The position numbers and the translations under genes are program-made. 64,000 nt of DNA from Bacillaceae bacterium OF18-1A (GTDB taxonomy: Bacteria > Bacillota > Bacilli > Bacillales > Bacillaceae_G), in assembly GCA_027694045.1 (NCBI GenBank), contig JAQEWB010000002.1, positions 620,001 to 684,000 on the forward strand, given 5' to 3'. The notes under the pieces are model-generated. The model saw nothing but the letters and a program-made list of their open reading frames with translations. It searched no databases and was not told the DNA's origin. This document shows, one piece after another, positions 33,423-42,104 of the stretch. Position 1 is the stretch's first letter, and every line of letters starts with the position of its first letter.

Positions 33423-34460
33423 CTAAATAGAATTCATCATTTGAAACATTGGCATAATCATCGCTAAATACATAAGAATGACGATTCCTCCAATACATGT
33501 AAATAAAATCGGTTGAATAATAACTAACAGACGTTTCATTTTTTGTTCCATCTTTTCTATAATAAGATCGCTATAGTCGCCTAATTCAATTGCCAAATTA
33601 CCATTTGCTTGTCCATGCGTAATAATATAAGAAAGTTCTTTCTCATAATAACCACTTTTAGCAATAATAGATTGTAATGTTTCCCCGGCAATTAGTTGCC
33701 GTTTAATTCGGCTTGCTTCATACTGAAAGAACGGATGATATTTTTGCTCCATCATTATCGTTAGAGCTTCGAGTACTGACAATCCGCCGTGTAATAAACC
33801 ACTTAATTGAGCAGAAAAATAATGAGAATTTTTTAAAATAAGAAATGTTTTTATGAGGGGCATGCGAAGCATAATTTTTATCTGTTGAATATGCGAGAGT
33901 TTCCGAAAATAAAAAACATATAAACTACATATAATGATGACAATAAAAATACTACTAAAGATAATGTAAGGTAGTATTTTTATCGTATTTAAAATTTTCT
34001 CTGTAAATAGCGGTGCCGTAGAACCAAATGAACTATAAACCATTTCAACTTGCGGCAATAAGATCCGATTAAAAATGAAAAGCATAATCATTAAAAAGAA
34101 CGCGAGGAACATAGGATATTGCATTATTTTCATCATATCTTTCCTATACTTATCCTTCTTATAAAGAAGTACGCTCCCTTGTTGCAACGCGAAAGAAATA
34201 TCACCATGCTGCTCAGCATAAAATAAATAACTTAACATCTCTTGATGAAACATTAATTGATGAAAAGAATCGTGTAAACTTTTCCCGTCTTTTAATCCCT
34301 CAATCATATGCTGTAATTGTACTTTCTTTTCTAAAGGAAATTGAAATCGTAAAAATTCTAATGCGTGTAAAAGGGAATATCCTTTTTCCAACAGTTCTGC
34401 TAATCGTTTCAACAGTATTACTTGAGCACTTAAACTCCATGTTTTCTTAAACATAAACAT
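33423..34460 (-). CDS. comGB: Competence polytopic membrane protein ComGB
   Basis: GspF-like platform protein for pseudopilus assembly, 345 residues, with paired helical domains separated by three membrane helices (about 115-135, 170-190, 315-340). LLKRLAELLEKGYSLLHALE and LSGLLHGGLSVLEALTIM are duplicated family motifs. Starts inside the end of comGA. Confidence 0.93.
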   Translation of the reverse strand: MFMFKKTWSLSAQVILLKRLAELLEKGYSLLHALEFLRFQFPLEKKVQLQHMIEGLKDGKSLHDSFHQLMFHQEMLSYLFYAEQHGDISFALQQGSVLLYKKDKYRKDMMKIMQYPMFLAFFLMIMLFIFNRILLPQVEMVYSSFGSTAPLFTEKILNTIKILPYIIFSSIFIVIIICSLYVFYFRKLSHIQQIKIMLRMPLIKTFLILKNSHYFSAQLSGLLHGGLSVLEALTIMMEQKYHPFFQYEASRIKRQLIAGETLQSIIAKSGYYEKELSYIITHGQANGNLAIELGDYSDLIIEKMEQKMKRLLVIIQPILFTCIGGIVILMYLAMIMPMFQMMNSI

Positions 34461-35490
34461 CTTCTTCTAAAAATCCTAAAGCGTATCCTTTTCGTATCGA
34501 CGATTCTAATGTCTCATGCTTATACGTAACACTTTCTCCGTTCGCTTCTTTAATCGCTTGTTTTAACTCGTATCCGTATAACAACTCATAAATGCTTGCC
34601 TGCCTTACTTGTCTCATTGATTTACATAAAGTGGAGCACTTCCCTCTGCAAAACGGACATTTCAATTCGACAAGTCGCTGTGCAGCTATAGCCAATAAAG
34701 ATTGTTCAATTTCCTGCATCGTTACACCATAATCCATAAAGCGTAGAATCGCTCCTTTCGCATTATTTGTATGCAGCGTTGTCATGACTAAATGGCCCGT
34801 CAAACTTGCCCTTACAGCTATTTTTGCTGTTTCTTCATCACGGATCTCACCAACTAAAATAACATCCGGATCATGACGTAAAATAGCTTTTAGCCCCGTT
34901 TCATATGTGATACCCGCTTTTTCATTTATTTGAATTTGTAATACATCGTCATTTCTTTTTTCAACCGGATCTTCAAGTGTAACGATGCGACGTGTTTTTC
35001 TTTTTCGAATTACCTCTAATAATGCATACATTGTCGTTGTCTTCCCTGATCCAGTTGGTCCAGTAAATACGAGTAACCCATGCGAATAACGTAAAAAAGA
35101 TAGCAATTTTTCTGCTGTACTTGGAAATAAAGAAAGGTGAGATAACGGCTGAACAGATGCTTGTAAATGAAGGCGAATAACGAGACTTTCTTGATATACT
35201 GTTGGAAGTGTCGAAAGACGTAAATATACTTCTTGTCCATCAATTTGTAAATATAAAGAACCATTTTGTGGCTTCCGCCTCTCTCCTATATCCATAGATG
35301 CTAAAAATTTAAAGTGCGAAACAAGTTTTTCTCCAAACTCCTTTGTGATACATTGTCTCATAATTAAATCTTTTCCTATACGTAGTTGAACCGCTACATC
35401 CTTCTGCCGAGGTACAATGTGCAAATCCGACGCTTGTACCCTACATGCTTCTTTCAAAATCGTATTCGCAAAACTTTCGATTCCATTCAT
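34447..35490 (-). CDS. comGA: Competence ATPase ComGA
   Basis: Type II/IV secretion ATPase that drives pseudopilus assembly. The 347 residues have Walker A GPTGSGKT (144-151), Asp box RIVTLEDPVE, Walker B LRHDPDVILVGEIRDEETA, His box TGHLVMTTLHTN and a Cys-rich zinc site CPFCRGKCSTLC. ATG 35490 has GAGGAGGG at good spacing; an in-frame extension to 35562 crosses the promoter region. First gene of the seven-gene comG operon. Confidence 0.95.
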   Translation of the reverse strand: MNGIESFANTILKEACRVQASDLHIVPRQKDVAVQLRIGKDLIMRQCITKEFGEKLVSHFKFLASMDIGERRKPQNGSLYLQIDGQEVYLRLSTLPTVYQESLVIRLHLQASVQPLSHLSLFPSTAEKLLSFLRYSHGLLVFTGPTGSGKTTTMYALLEVIRKRKTRRIVTLEDPVEKRNDDVLQIQINEKAGITYETGLKAILRHDPDVILVGEIRDEETAKIAVRASLTGHLVMTTLHTNNAKGAILRFMDYGVTMQEIEQSLLAIAAQRLVELKCPFCRGKCSTLCKSMRQVRQASIYELLYGYELKQAIKEANGESVTYKHETLESSIRKGYALGFLEEDVYV

Positions 35491-35695
35491 CACTTTTCCC
35501 TCCTCACTATGTATATAGCACGAAAAATCACGTAAGAAAAATTGACACTTTCCTTTTTTCACTAGAGGGAAAAGGAAAAATATGTTTGTGAAATTATGAA
35601 CAATTTCTGAATTATTGTCTGAAATTACCTATATGCATGTTTATCTGTATTATAATGTTATTATCTTGGATAAAGTGATAAAGGTGGAGATCCTC

Positions 35696-36391
35696 ATGGA
35701 ACAAGCTTTAAAAATTACAGGTGTACTAGCTGACCCAACTCGTTATTACATTTATAAATATATTTCTCAAAAACATAGTTACGTAACTGTACAAGAAATT
35801 GCAGATGAGTTTGACATTCATCCAAACGTAGCACGTCTACATTTATCTAAATTAGAAGATGTTCACATGCTTAAGTCCGAAACAAAGAAAACTGGAAAAG
35901 GCGGCAGACCAAGCAGATTATACGTATTGTCTGAAGATGTTATCCAATTACAATTTCCATTTCGCGATTATCAATTATTAGCAAAAATAGCATTCAATTC
36001 TCTCCTTAGCCTTGGTGCTGCTGGTGAAAAAGCGCTATACGAAACAGGAAAACAATTCGGAGCAGAATTAATGCAACAACATATGCAACGTTTAAATATA
36101 GGTGAAGCTGATTTAACAGTAGAGCAAAAAATGCAAATTGCAAAAGAAGCATTTTCAACAGCTGGCTTATCACCAGCATTTGAATTAAGTGCAGATGGAA
36201 CAAAAATCTTCTATGATGTACACAATTGTCCGTTTAAAGAGGTTGCTGTTCATCATCCAACTGAAATTTGTAATATGCACGGAGATATGATGAAAGGGAT
36301 TTTTGAAATCCTATTCCCTAACACGGAATTAACACGAAATGATAGTCTACTAGACGGATGTAAATCTTGTAATTATAAACTAACGATTTAA
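35696..36391 (+). CDS. ArsR/SufR-like regulator with C-terminal cysteines
   Basis: A 231-residue protein: an N-terminal winged helix (ALKITGVLADPTRYYIYKYI, FDIHPNVARLHLSKLE, GRPSRLYVLSED), a helical middle part and a C-terminal segment with four conserved-looking cysteines (HNCPFKEVA, TEICNMHGD, DGCKSCNYK). This architecture resembles SufR-type iron-sulfur or metal sensors, but the exact spacing needs an alignment. ATG 35696 has AAAGGTGGAG upstream; divergent from comGA. Confidence 0.8.
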   Translation: MEQALKITGVLADPTRYYIYKYISQKHSYVTVQEIADEFDIHPNVARLHLSKLEDVHMLKSETKKTGKGGRPSRLYVLSEDVIQLQFPFRDYQLLAKIAFNSLLSLGAAGEKALYETGKQFGAELMQQHMQRLNIGEADLTVEQKMQIAKEAFSTAGLSPAFELSADGTKIFYDVHNCPFKEVAVHHPTEICNMHGDMMKGIFEILFPNTELTRNDSLLDGCKSCNYKLTI

Positions 36392-36401
36392 TTTCTCATA
36401 T

Positions 36402-36432
36402 AAAAAAGAAGCCATTGAAATTGGCTTCTTTT
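36402..36432 (+). terminator. Terminator after the cysteine-rich regulator
   Basis: AAAAAAGAAGCCA pairs with TGGCTTCTTTTT. Confidence 0.85.
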
Positions 36433-36516
36433 TATATGAACGAATATTTACAATAGTAAGAAAAATAAACTATAATGAGGAGAGGTTTACTTTTTCTAGA
36501 AAAGGAGGGAGATGGC

Positions 36517-36759
36517 ATGGAGCGCATGTTTCGCGTTCTCGGCTTTTGGACTGGAATTTTCTCGGTTATGTTTTACGTAGGGGATATGCAACAGGCTGCA
36601 CTACTATTTTTAGGACAAACAGGATTCTTCGTACTTTTAAGTTATTTAAAATTAACAGAGCGTATGTATATATACGTATTCGGGGCATATTTGACTGTTT
36701 TCTTCATAGGGTTTACATACTACACGACGTTCTTACTTGTTCCTGGTGCTGGACATTAA
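36517..36759 (+). CDS. yqgY: YqgY family (DUF2626) membrane protein
   Basis: An 80-residue protein with three helices: MERMFRVLGFWTGIFSVMFY, LLFLGQTGFFVLLSYLKL, YIYVFGAYLTVFFIGFTYY. AAAGGAGGGAG precedes ATG 36517; an upstream in-frame codon at 36475 only adds residues encoded by the ribosome site. Matches B. subtilis YqgY in size and place near the comG end. Function unknown. Confidence 0.82.
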   Translation: MERMFRVLGFWTGIFSVMFYVGDMQQAALLFLGQTGFFVLLSYLKLTERMYIYVFGAYLTVFFIGFTYYTTFLLVPGAGH

Positions 36760-36786
36760 AAGATGGCAAATTGCCATCTTTTTTTT
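36758..36786 (+). terminator. Terminator after yqgY
   Basis: AAAAGATGGCAA pairs with TTGCCATCTTTT followed by TTTT. Confidence 0.9.
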
Positions 36787-36867
36787 AATTCCGTAATTTC
36801 CTAGTTGACTTATAGGTTTTATTACCTTATATTCTATATAACAGATTGGAATTAGGGGGAAAACAAC

Positions 36868-38262
36868 ATGAATACACTGCTTGTCGGAATTAACGTCGCA
36901 GTCATGCTCATTTTAGTTGGCGTATTATATTATATGCAACGTAAGCATGTATCTTTTAATAAACGTGTATTTACTGCTTTAGGAGTCGGAATTATCTTTG
37001 GTCTTATATTACAATTCATTTATGAGCCTACTTCTAAAGTAATTATTGAATCAAATACTTGGTTTGGCTTAATTGGTAACGGTTATGTGAAATTGCTTCA
37101 AATGATCGTTATGCCACTTATTTTAGTATCTATTATTTCAGCCTTTACAAAATTACAATTAACGAAAAATCTTGGTAAAATTAGTGGTCTTATTATCGGA
37201 ATTTTAATTCTTACTACAGGAATTGCTGCAGCTGTCGGTATCGCTGCAAGTGCAGGGTTTGATGTATCTGCAACCGGCCTACAACAAGGTGATGCAGAAT
37301 CTGCTCGTCTGAAACTAGTTGAAGAAAGATTTACTTCTATTGAAAAGACAACAATTCCAGATAAATTATTAGAGCTATTGCCTACAAATCCGTTTCTTGA
37401 TTTAACAGGCGCTCGTCCAACATCAACAATTTCTGTCGTAATATTTGCAGCCTTTATCGGCATTGCCTTTATAGGTGTAAAACGAAAATATCCAGAACAA
37501 GCTGAGCTATTTAAGAAAATGCTTGATGCTGTATATGCAATCGTAATGCGTATGGTAACATTAATTTTACGCCTTACTCCATACGGCGTATTAGCTCTTA
37601 TGGCAAAAACAGTTGCTGGTAGCGATATAAATGCTATTTTAAAACTTGGTAACTTCGTGTTAGCGTCTTACGTAGCACTTATCGTAATGTTCATTATTCA
37701 CTTATTATTAATTGCTCTATCTGGTTTAAATCCAATTCAATATTTGAAAAAGGTATTCCCTGTATTAACATTTGCATTCACATCACGCTCTAGTGCTGGT
37801 ACAATGCCATTAAATATTGAAGCTCAAAAAGAAAAGCTTGGTATTTCTGAAGGAATTGCAAACTTCGCAGCTTCATTCGGAGTATCTATCGGTCAAAACG
37901 GTTGCGCGGGTATTTATCCAGCTATGCTTGCAATGATGGTCGCTCCAACTGTAGGAATCGATCCATTACAACCACAATTTATTTTAACTTTAATCGCTGT
38001 CGTTGCTATTAGCTCATTCGGTGTTGCCGGTGTTGGTGGCGGTGCAACATTCGCAGCATTAATCGTACTATCTACAATGAACTTACCAATTGGTATTGTT
38101 GCTCTAGTTATCTCGGTTGAGCCATTAATCGATATGGGGCGTACAGCTCTTAACGTAAGTGGCTCTATGACAGCAGGTCTTATTTCAAGTAAATGGCTTG
38201 GTGAATTAGATCAAGATACGTACAATCAAGATGATACAAAAACTGGGGAAATTGCTTCATAA
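36868..38262 (+). CDS. tcyP: L-cystine symporter TcyP
   Basis: Dicarboxylate/amino acid:cation symporter family, TcyP branch, importing L-cystine with sodium or protons. The 464 residues have eight helices and two re-entrant loops with FAFTSRSSAGTMPLNIE (HP1 serine-rich) and NGCAGIYPAMLAMMVAP. Length equals B. subtilis TcyP (463). GGGGGAAAAC lies before ATG 36868. In B. subtilis the gene is CymR-controlled; no operator is obvious here. Confidence 0.95.
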   Translation: MNTLLVGINVAVMLILVGVLYYMQRKHVSFNKRVFTALGVGIIFGLILQFIYEPTSKVIIESNTWFGLIGNGYVKLLQMIVMPLILVSIISAFTKLQLTKNLGKISGLIIGILILTTGIAAAVGIAASAGFDVSATGLQQGDAESARLKLVEERFTSIEKTTIPDKLLELLPTNPFLDLTGARPTSTISVVIFAAFIGIAFIGVKRKYPEQAELFKKMLDAVYAIVMRMVTLILRLTPYGVLALMAKTVAGSDINAILKLGNFVLASYVALIVMFIIHLLLIALSGLNPIQYLKKVFPVLTFAFTSRSSAGTMPLNIEAQKEKLGISEGIANFAASFGVSIGQNGCAGIYPAMLAMMVAPTVGIDPLQPQFILTLIAVVAISSFGVAGVGGGATFAALIVLSTMNLPIGIVALVISVEPLIDMGRTALNVSGSMTAGLISSKWLGELDQDTYNQDDTKTGEIAS

Positions 38263-38263
38263 T

Positions 38264-38303
38264 AAAAAAAAGACGCTAACATACAATTGTTAGCGTCTTT
38301 TTT
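38264..38303 (+). terminator. Terminator after tcyP
   Basis: AAAGACGCTAACA pairs with TGTTAGCGTCTTT around TACAAT, then TTTTAT. Confidence 0.9.
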
Positions 38304-38341
38304 ATTCCGTTCCCTCTTTATAGATTTTATCTTGAGAATTA

Positions 38342-38734
38342 TCACTCTAAGTATTCTCCTAGTTGCTCTTTTAACTCTTCCTCAATCTCATAACAAGATT
38401 CATCAGCGAGTTCCCCTACTTTCTTACTCCCCAAAATGTTTGATTGAATTGGCATTCCTAAAAAGATTCTTTCGCATTTCCAAATTGGAATATTATGAAA
38501 TTCAATCATCTCTTTTTCTTCATCTAATATAGCTATAGCAACTGTTGAATAATAACCCATCTCAAAGGGATTCTCTTTTTCTCTTGCACATCCCATATCT
38601 AATTCCATGTGTTTTTCTATGTATAAATGCGAATACTCTTTATGCAGTTTAAGTGCTATTCGCTCTATTTCCTTCTCCATACATTGAATGTTCTCTTTTA
38701 ACTCCAACGTAAACTCCTGTTCTTTATATTTCAT
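38342..38734 (-). CDS. Unrecognised acidic hypothetical protein
   Basis: A 130-residue soluble protein rich in Glu: MKYKEQEFTLELKENIQCME, YIEKHMELDMGCAREKENPF, VAIAILDEEKEMIEFHNIPI. Five Cys are scattered without a clear metal motif. AAGGAGGCGAAA precedes ATG 38734. It looks like a small enzyme inhibitor or structural protein but no family can be named. Confidence 0.65.
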   Translation of the reverse strand: MKYKEQEFTLELKENIQCMEKEIERIALKLHKEYSHLYIEKHMELDMGCAREKENPFEMGYYSTVAIAILDEEKEMIEFHNIPIWKCERIFLGMPIQSNILGSKKVGELADESCYEIEEELKEQLGEYLE

Positions 38735-38756
38735 TTTCGCCTCCTTAAACATAGAA

Positions 38757-38784
38757 AAAGAGAATACAATAATATATTCTCTTT
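38757..38784 (-). terminator. Terminator of the KOW-like gene
   Basis: AAAGAGAATA pairs with TATTCTCTTT; the minus strand continues TTTCTATG. Confidence 0.6.
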
Positions 38785-38821
38785 CCTCAAATATATTTCA
38801 TTATCTCACAGCCCGTCCTTT

Positions 38822-39037
38822 TCACAAATAACCATTTTGTTCGCACCATTTATGAAATTGTCCTACGTCTACTCCAACTAACACAATATCCTTTAGCTCT
38901 ACCTCAATACTTTGTTCTCCAATTACAATAACAAAATTAGTCTCCAATTGTTTTTCACTTTTCTTTACAACTCCAATTTGGTTCCGGTACGGTCCATCTT
39001 TTATATATGCTTTTTGTCCTACAATATCAAAGTTCAA
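38822..39037 (-). CDS. Small KOW-like protein
   Basis: A 71-residue protein starting at TTG 39037 (after AGAGGTGAGG): NFDIVGQKAYIKDGPYRNQI then GVVKKSEKQLETNFVIVIGE, IEVELKDIVLVG. The opening VGQKAYIKDGPYRNQIG looks like a KOW element (NusG, ribosomal protein type), suggesting an RNA- or protein-binding barrel. An extension to 39064 would need GTG/ATG in poor context. Function unknown. Confidence 0.6.
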   Translation of the reverse strand: MNFDIVGQKAYIKDGPYRNQIGVVKKSEKQLETNFVIVIGEQSIEVELKDIVLVGVDVGQFHKWCEQNGYL

Positions 39038-39220
39038 GATCCTCACCTCTTTTATTGCGCTCAAATTAGAAATACGAACTTAGCTTCATAAAATTCCCTT
39101 TCCTTGCACTATTTCTCTATATATATGACGAAACAATAAAAGAGTCCTCTCTTCATTACAATTATTTTTTCTTTGTTTCATTTATATGATTGAAACGTAA
39201 AGATTATGATAAAACGTACT

Positions 39221-39234
39221 TGGAAACGCTTTCT
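39221..39234 (+). promoter_or_regulatory. Candidate cre (CcpA) site overlapping a promoter
   Basis: TGGAAACGCTTTCT, preceded by T, fits the cre consensus fully. A TATAAT lies at 39251-39256, so the cre covers the expected -35 region. This is a blocking position for the gene at 39290. Confidence 0.55.
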
Positions 39235-39289
39235 AAACAACTTTTTATGTTATAATCAATGTGTAGAACTGTGTAAAGAGGGTTAAAAA

Positions 39290-39601
39290 ATGAATACAAA
39301 AATAATTAAAAAAGTAATTGAAGCATTAAAAGTATATGGATTTCAAGACGTATCATTCTGTGATAAAACGAAGCAATTTTTATTTCATAACGAAACCGAT
39401 ATTATGAGCGGCTATGCTGAAATAACATATAGTAGTCAATTCGAGAAATTTAGCGTACAAATTCATCCGATTGAAACACATCACCAAGCAGAATTACAAG
39501 AGGTTGAAAGACATATACAAGCTTGTATAAGAAAAGTCGAATATTTAAACGCTCTTCTTACTGGGCAAACAAAACTAAACGATAAAATTGTTATTATGTA
39601 A
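39290..39601 (+). CDS. Unrecognised small protein under a cre-like site
   Basis: A 103-residue protein: MNTKIIKKVIEALKVYGFQD, DIMSGYAEITYSSQFEKFSV, LQEVERHIQACIRKVEYLN. Alpha/beta appearance, no signal or membrane helix. AGAGGGTT precedes ATG. I cannot assign a family. The cre in its promoter suggests control by carbon source. Confidence 0.65.
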   Translation: MNTKIIKKVIEALKVYGFQDVSFCDKTKQFLFHNETDIMSGYAEITYSSQFEKFSVQIHPIETHHQAELQEVERHIQACIRKVEYLNALLTGQTKLNDKIVIM

Positions 39602-39634
39602 AAAAAGAACGTGATTTTCTCACGTTCTTTTTAT
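39600..39634. terminator. Bidirectional terminator
   Basis: AAAGAACGTGA pairs with TCACGTTCTTT around TTTTC, with A and T runs. Confidence 0.88.
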
Positions 39635-40122
39635 TATACGTTTAACTTTTCCTTCAGTTGTAACCCTGTAACAGATTCTAATGCATCTATCGTTTCTCCA
39701 AACGTCATTTCAAAAATTGTTGTTTCTTCTATGTATGGAAATTGTCTGAAACGCTTTTCTAACATTTTTACCGCGTCTGACGTAAAGTTTGCACTATCAA
39801 TACCAAATTCTGTTTCAAGGAGAACAATCCAATCTAACACATGAAAACCTAATCCATTGACGAATGCAATCAGTTTTTCTTCTGGATTTGGAGATAAGAA
39901 TACATTTCGTTCCATCTCACTGAAAAGTTCTTCTCCTAAAATTTCAGCTAACTCATCATCGTGCTCTCGTTCAATAATCTCTTCATAACCATAATCATCA
40001 ACAATCTCTTCTACTTCTTCACTATCCTCACAAAGCAATTGACTTAGCAGCGCATCTTTCTTAAATTCACTATTTTGTACAACTTCTAAAAAACTTGTTT
40101 CCCATCCATTTTCTAATTTCAT
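39634..40122 (-). CDS. Unrecognised acidic hypothetical protein
   Basis: A 162-residue very acidic protein: MKLENGWETSFLEVVQNSEF, EDSEEVEEIVDDYGYEEIIE, FSEMERNVFLSPNPEEKLIAF, FGETIDALESVTGLQLKEKL. Mostly helical, no membrane part. Reads like a protein-binding or anti-something factor, but there is no partner adjacent and I do not recognise a family. Confidence 0.6.
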   Translation of the reverse strand: MKLENGWETSFLEVVQNSEFKKDALLSQLLCEDSEEVEEIVDDYGYEEIIEREHDDELAEILGEELFSEMERNVFLSPNPEEKLIAFVNGLGFHVLDWIVLLETEFGIDSANFTSDAVKMLEKRFRQFPYIEETTIFEMTFGETIDALESVTGLQLKEKLNV

Positions 40123-40199
40123 ATTACGTAACTCCTTTATATGCTTTTCTTATCCTCACTGTACCCAAAAGATCTCTTTTATAACCTTTTAAGTAGTTA

Positions 40200-40577
40200 C
40201 TATTGTTCCACGTGATTCATAACATGAGCTGCAAAACCCTTTACATCACCTTCAAAAACATTCACTTCTGGTAAATGATAAAACGTTGTTTGTAGCGGAT
40301 TTCCTTTATGATACATATATATTTTTTTCTCTAGCGCAATCGCCATTCCAAATTCTGTATGACTTCCATTCCCACCATCTAATATGAGTAAAAAAACATC
40401 AGCTTCTTTTATAGCGTTTTTTTCTGCCTGACCAATTTCTCTTAATTGTTCTTGATTAACTGCTCTTTCGTTTCTTGTCCAATCATATGTATGGTTCCAT
40501 CCTGTCTCGTTCAGTTCATTCGCTATAGAACGTACAAGATGTTTATTTTTGAATCCTGAGGCGATATAAAAATTCAT
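40200..40577 (-). CDS. Nucleoside 2-deoxyribosyltransferase-like protein
   Basis: A 125-residue protein: MNFYIASGFKNKHLVRSIAN, DVFLLILDGGNGSHTEFGMA, LEKKIYMYHKG. The pattern of a short N-terminal strand-GF loop and D(V)FLLILD-x-GGNGSHTEFG with a candidate catalytic Glu fits PF05014-type nucleoside deoxyribosyltransferases. Some members act on modified nucleotides or in phage-related signalling, but no such context is seen here. AAGGAGTG precedes ATG 40577. Confidence 0.7.
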   Translation of the reverse strand: MNFYIASGFKNKHLVRSIANELNETGWNHTYDWTRNERAVNQEQLREIGQAEKNAIKEADVFLLILDGGNGSHTEFGMAIALEKKIYMYHKGNPLQTTFYHLPEVNVFEGDVKGFAAHVMNHVEQ

Positions 40578-40670
40578 TTATATACACTCCTTAAATATGT
40601 ATGGGAAACTCCTCTTTAGCGTTACTTATTATATATAATAAAGCACAACTTCAAAAAAAAATCCCCATCT

Positions 40671-40895
40671 TTAGAACTTATTTGCGTTTAAATGATGGGA
40701 TTCTTCATGATCTTCTTTTATTTTTTGTTTTTTATAACTTTCATCAGCTAACATTTCTAGTTCAGCTGTTATTTCTGACTTTTCAAGTTCTCTCTCTTGC
40801 GAAAATTTCCTTGAAATATAAACAATAACACTACCAACGTACAACACAAAGCATATAATAAGTGCAGTATTTTCATAGAGACTTAGCTCCAACAC
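40671..40895 (-). CDS. Small membrane protein with acidic tail
   Basis: One membrane helix (NTALIICFVLYVGSVIVYIS) is followed by an acidic, Lys/Glu-rich tail. The start is uncertain: GTG 40895 sits 6-8 nt after TTAGGAG (74 residues), while ATG 40931 has only a weak site (86 residues). Function unknown. Confidence 0.5.
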   Translation of the reverse strand: MLELSLYENTALIICFVLYVGSVIVYISRKFSQERELEKSEITAELEMLADESYKKQKIKEDHEESHHLNANKF

Positions 40896-41008
40896 AGTCA
40901 CTCCTAATCCATTCGTATTTTCACGCTTCATTAATTGGAATTTCCCTATTAACCCACTTATTATTGTAACATAAAAATATCAATTCTTGGAATCTTTCAT
41001 CCTACTAA

Positions 41009-41038
41009 AAGAGGCATGATTGTTTCATCATGCCTCTG
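41009..41038 (-). terminator. Terminator overlapping the murG end
   Basis: AGAGGCATGAT pairs with ATCATGCCTCT; the minus strand then reads TTTTAGTAGG. It overlaps the last codons. Confidence 0.7.
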
Positions 41039-42086
41039 AAATATGGTGAATGATCGTTTTAATCGCTTCTTTTCCATTGTATTGTTTTAATGCTGTTTTA
41101 TACGTCTCATTATTTTGATACAACTCTTCGACATGCTTTATAAGAGATTTTACTGTTACATCTTCTTCGTACAATACAGAGGCATATCCTTGCCTTTCAA
41201 AGGACTCTGCATTTAGTATTTGATCTCCACGACTTGCGAATTTAGATAATGGAATTAAAATCATCGGCTTTTGTAATGTTAAAAATTCAAAAATAGCATT
41301 GGAGCCTGCACGTGAAATAACGAAATCTGTTACTGCTAATATATCAGGTAACTCTCCATGTATATATTCAAATTGTTTATATCCTTCTTTATTTTGTAAA
41401 CTTTCATCAAGGTTACCTTTTCCGCAAAGATGAACAATTTGATACTTTTTAAGAAGTTCTGGTAACGCGGATCGAACCGTTTCATTAATTTTCTTGGCGC
41501 CCAAACTTCCTCCCATAATTGTAATAACTGGCTTTTTACGTGAAAAACCTAAAAACGCTAAACCTTTTTCACGATTTCCCTTTAATACTTCTTCACGCAC
41601 TGGAGATCCTGTATATATTACTTTTTCTTTCGGTAAATGTTTCGCTGCTTCTTCAAATGTAACAAATATTTTCGAAGCAAAACGAAGCGCAATTTTGTTT
41701 GCTAGTCCTGGCGTCATATCAGATTCATGTAATAAAACTGGTACTCTATTTAACCATCCTCCAATTACGACTGGTACAGATACGAAACCACCTTTTGAAA
41801 AAATCACATCCGGTTTTAGTTTTCGAATTCTTACATACGCTTCCATAACGCCCTTCATTACAAGAAAAGGATCTTTTATATTTTTTAAATCAAAATAACG
41901 GCGTAGCTTTCCGCTCGCAATACTATAGTACGGAATGCCTTCCTTTTCTATAATTGTTTTCTCAATTCCTTGATGAGAACCAATATAAGAAATATCCCAA
42001 TTCTGTTCTTGTAAATGTGGAATAATGGCTAAATTAGGTGTTACATGCCCTGCCGAACCGCCACCTGTAAAGACTATTTTCTTCAT
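41028..42086 (-). CDS. murG: UDP-GlcNAc:undecaprenyl-PP-MurNAc-pentapeptide GlcNAc transferase (second MurG)
   Basis: Lipid II-forming glycosyltransferase. The 352 residues show [53 protein letters not shown] and [10 protein letters not shown], all GT28 signatures. It stands alone, not in a division/cell-wall cluster; B. cereus group genomes are known to carry extra murG genes. GAAGGGGGAGG lies before ATG 42086. Whether it is redundant or specialised (for example sporulation) is unknown. Confidence 0.93.
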   Translation of the reverse strand: MKKIVFTGGGSAGHVTPNLAIIPHLQEQNWDISYIGSHQGIEKTIIEKEGIPYYSIASGKLRRYFDLKNIKDPFLVMKGVMEAYVRIRKLKPDVIFSKGGFVSVPVVIGGWLNRVPVLLHESDMTPGLANKIALRFASKIFVTFEEAAKHLPKEKVIYTGSPVREEVLKGNREKGLAFLGFSRKKPVITIMGGSLGAKKINETVRSALPELLKKYQIVHLCGKGNLDESLQNKEGYKQFEYIHGELPDILAVTDFVISRAGSNAIFEFLTLQKPMILIPLSKFASRGDQILNAESFERQGYASVLYEEDVTVKSLIKHVEELYQNNETYKTALKQYNGKEAIKTIIHHISEA

Positions 42087-42104
42087 ACGCCTCCCCCTTC
42101 TAGA

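Noticed and set aside
37098..37463. 121-residue open frame antisense to tcyP
   Set aside because: Mirrors tcyP codon usage; nothing supports expression.
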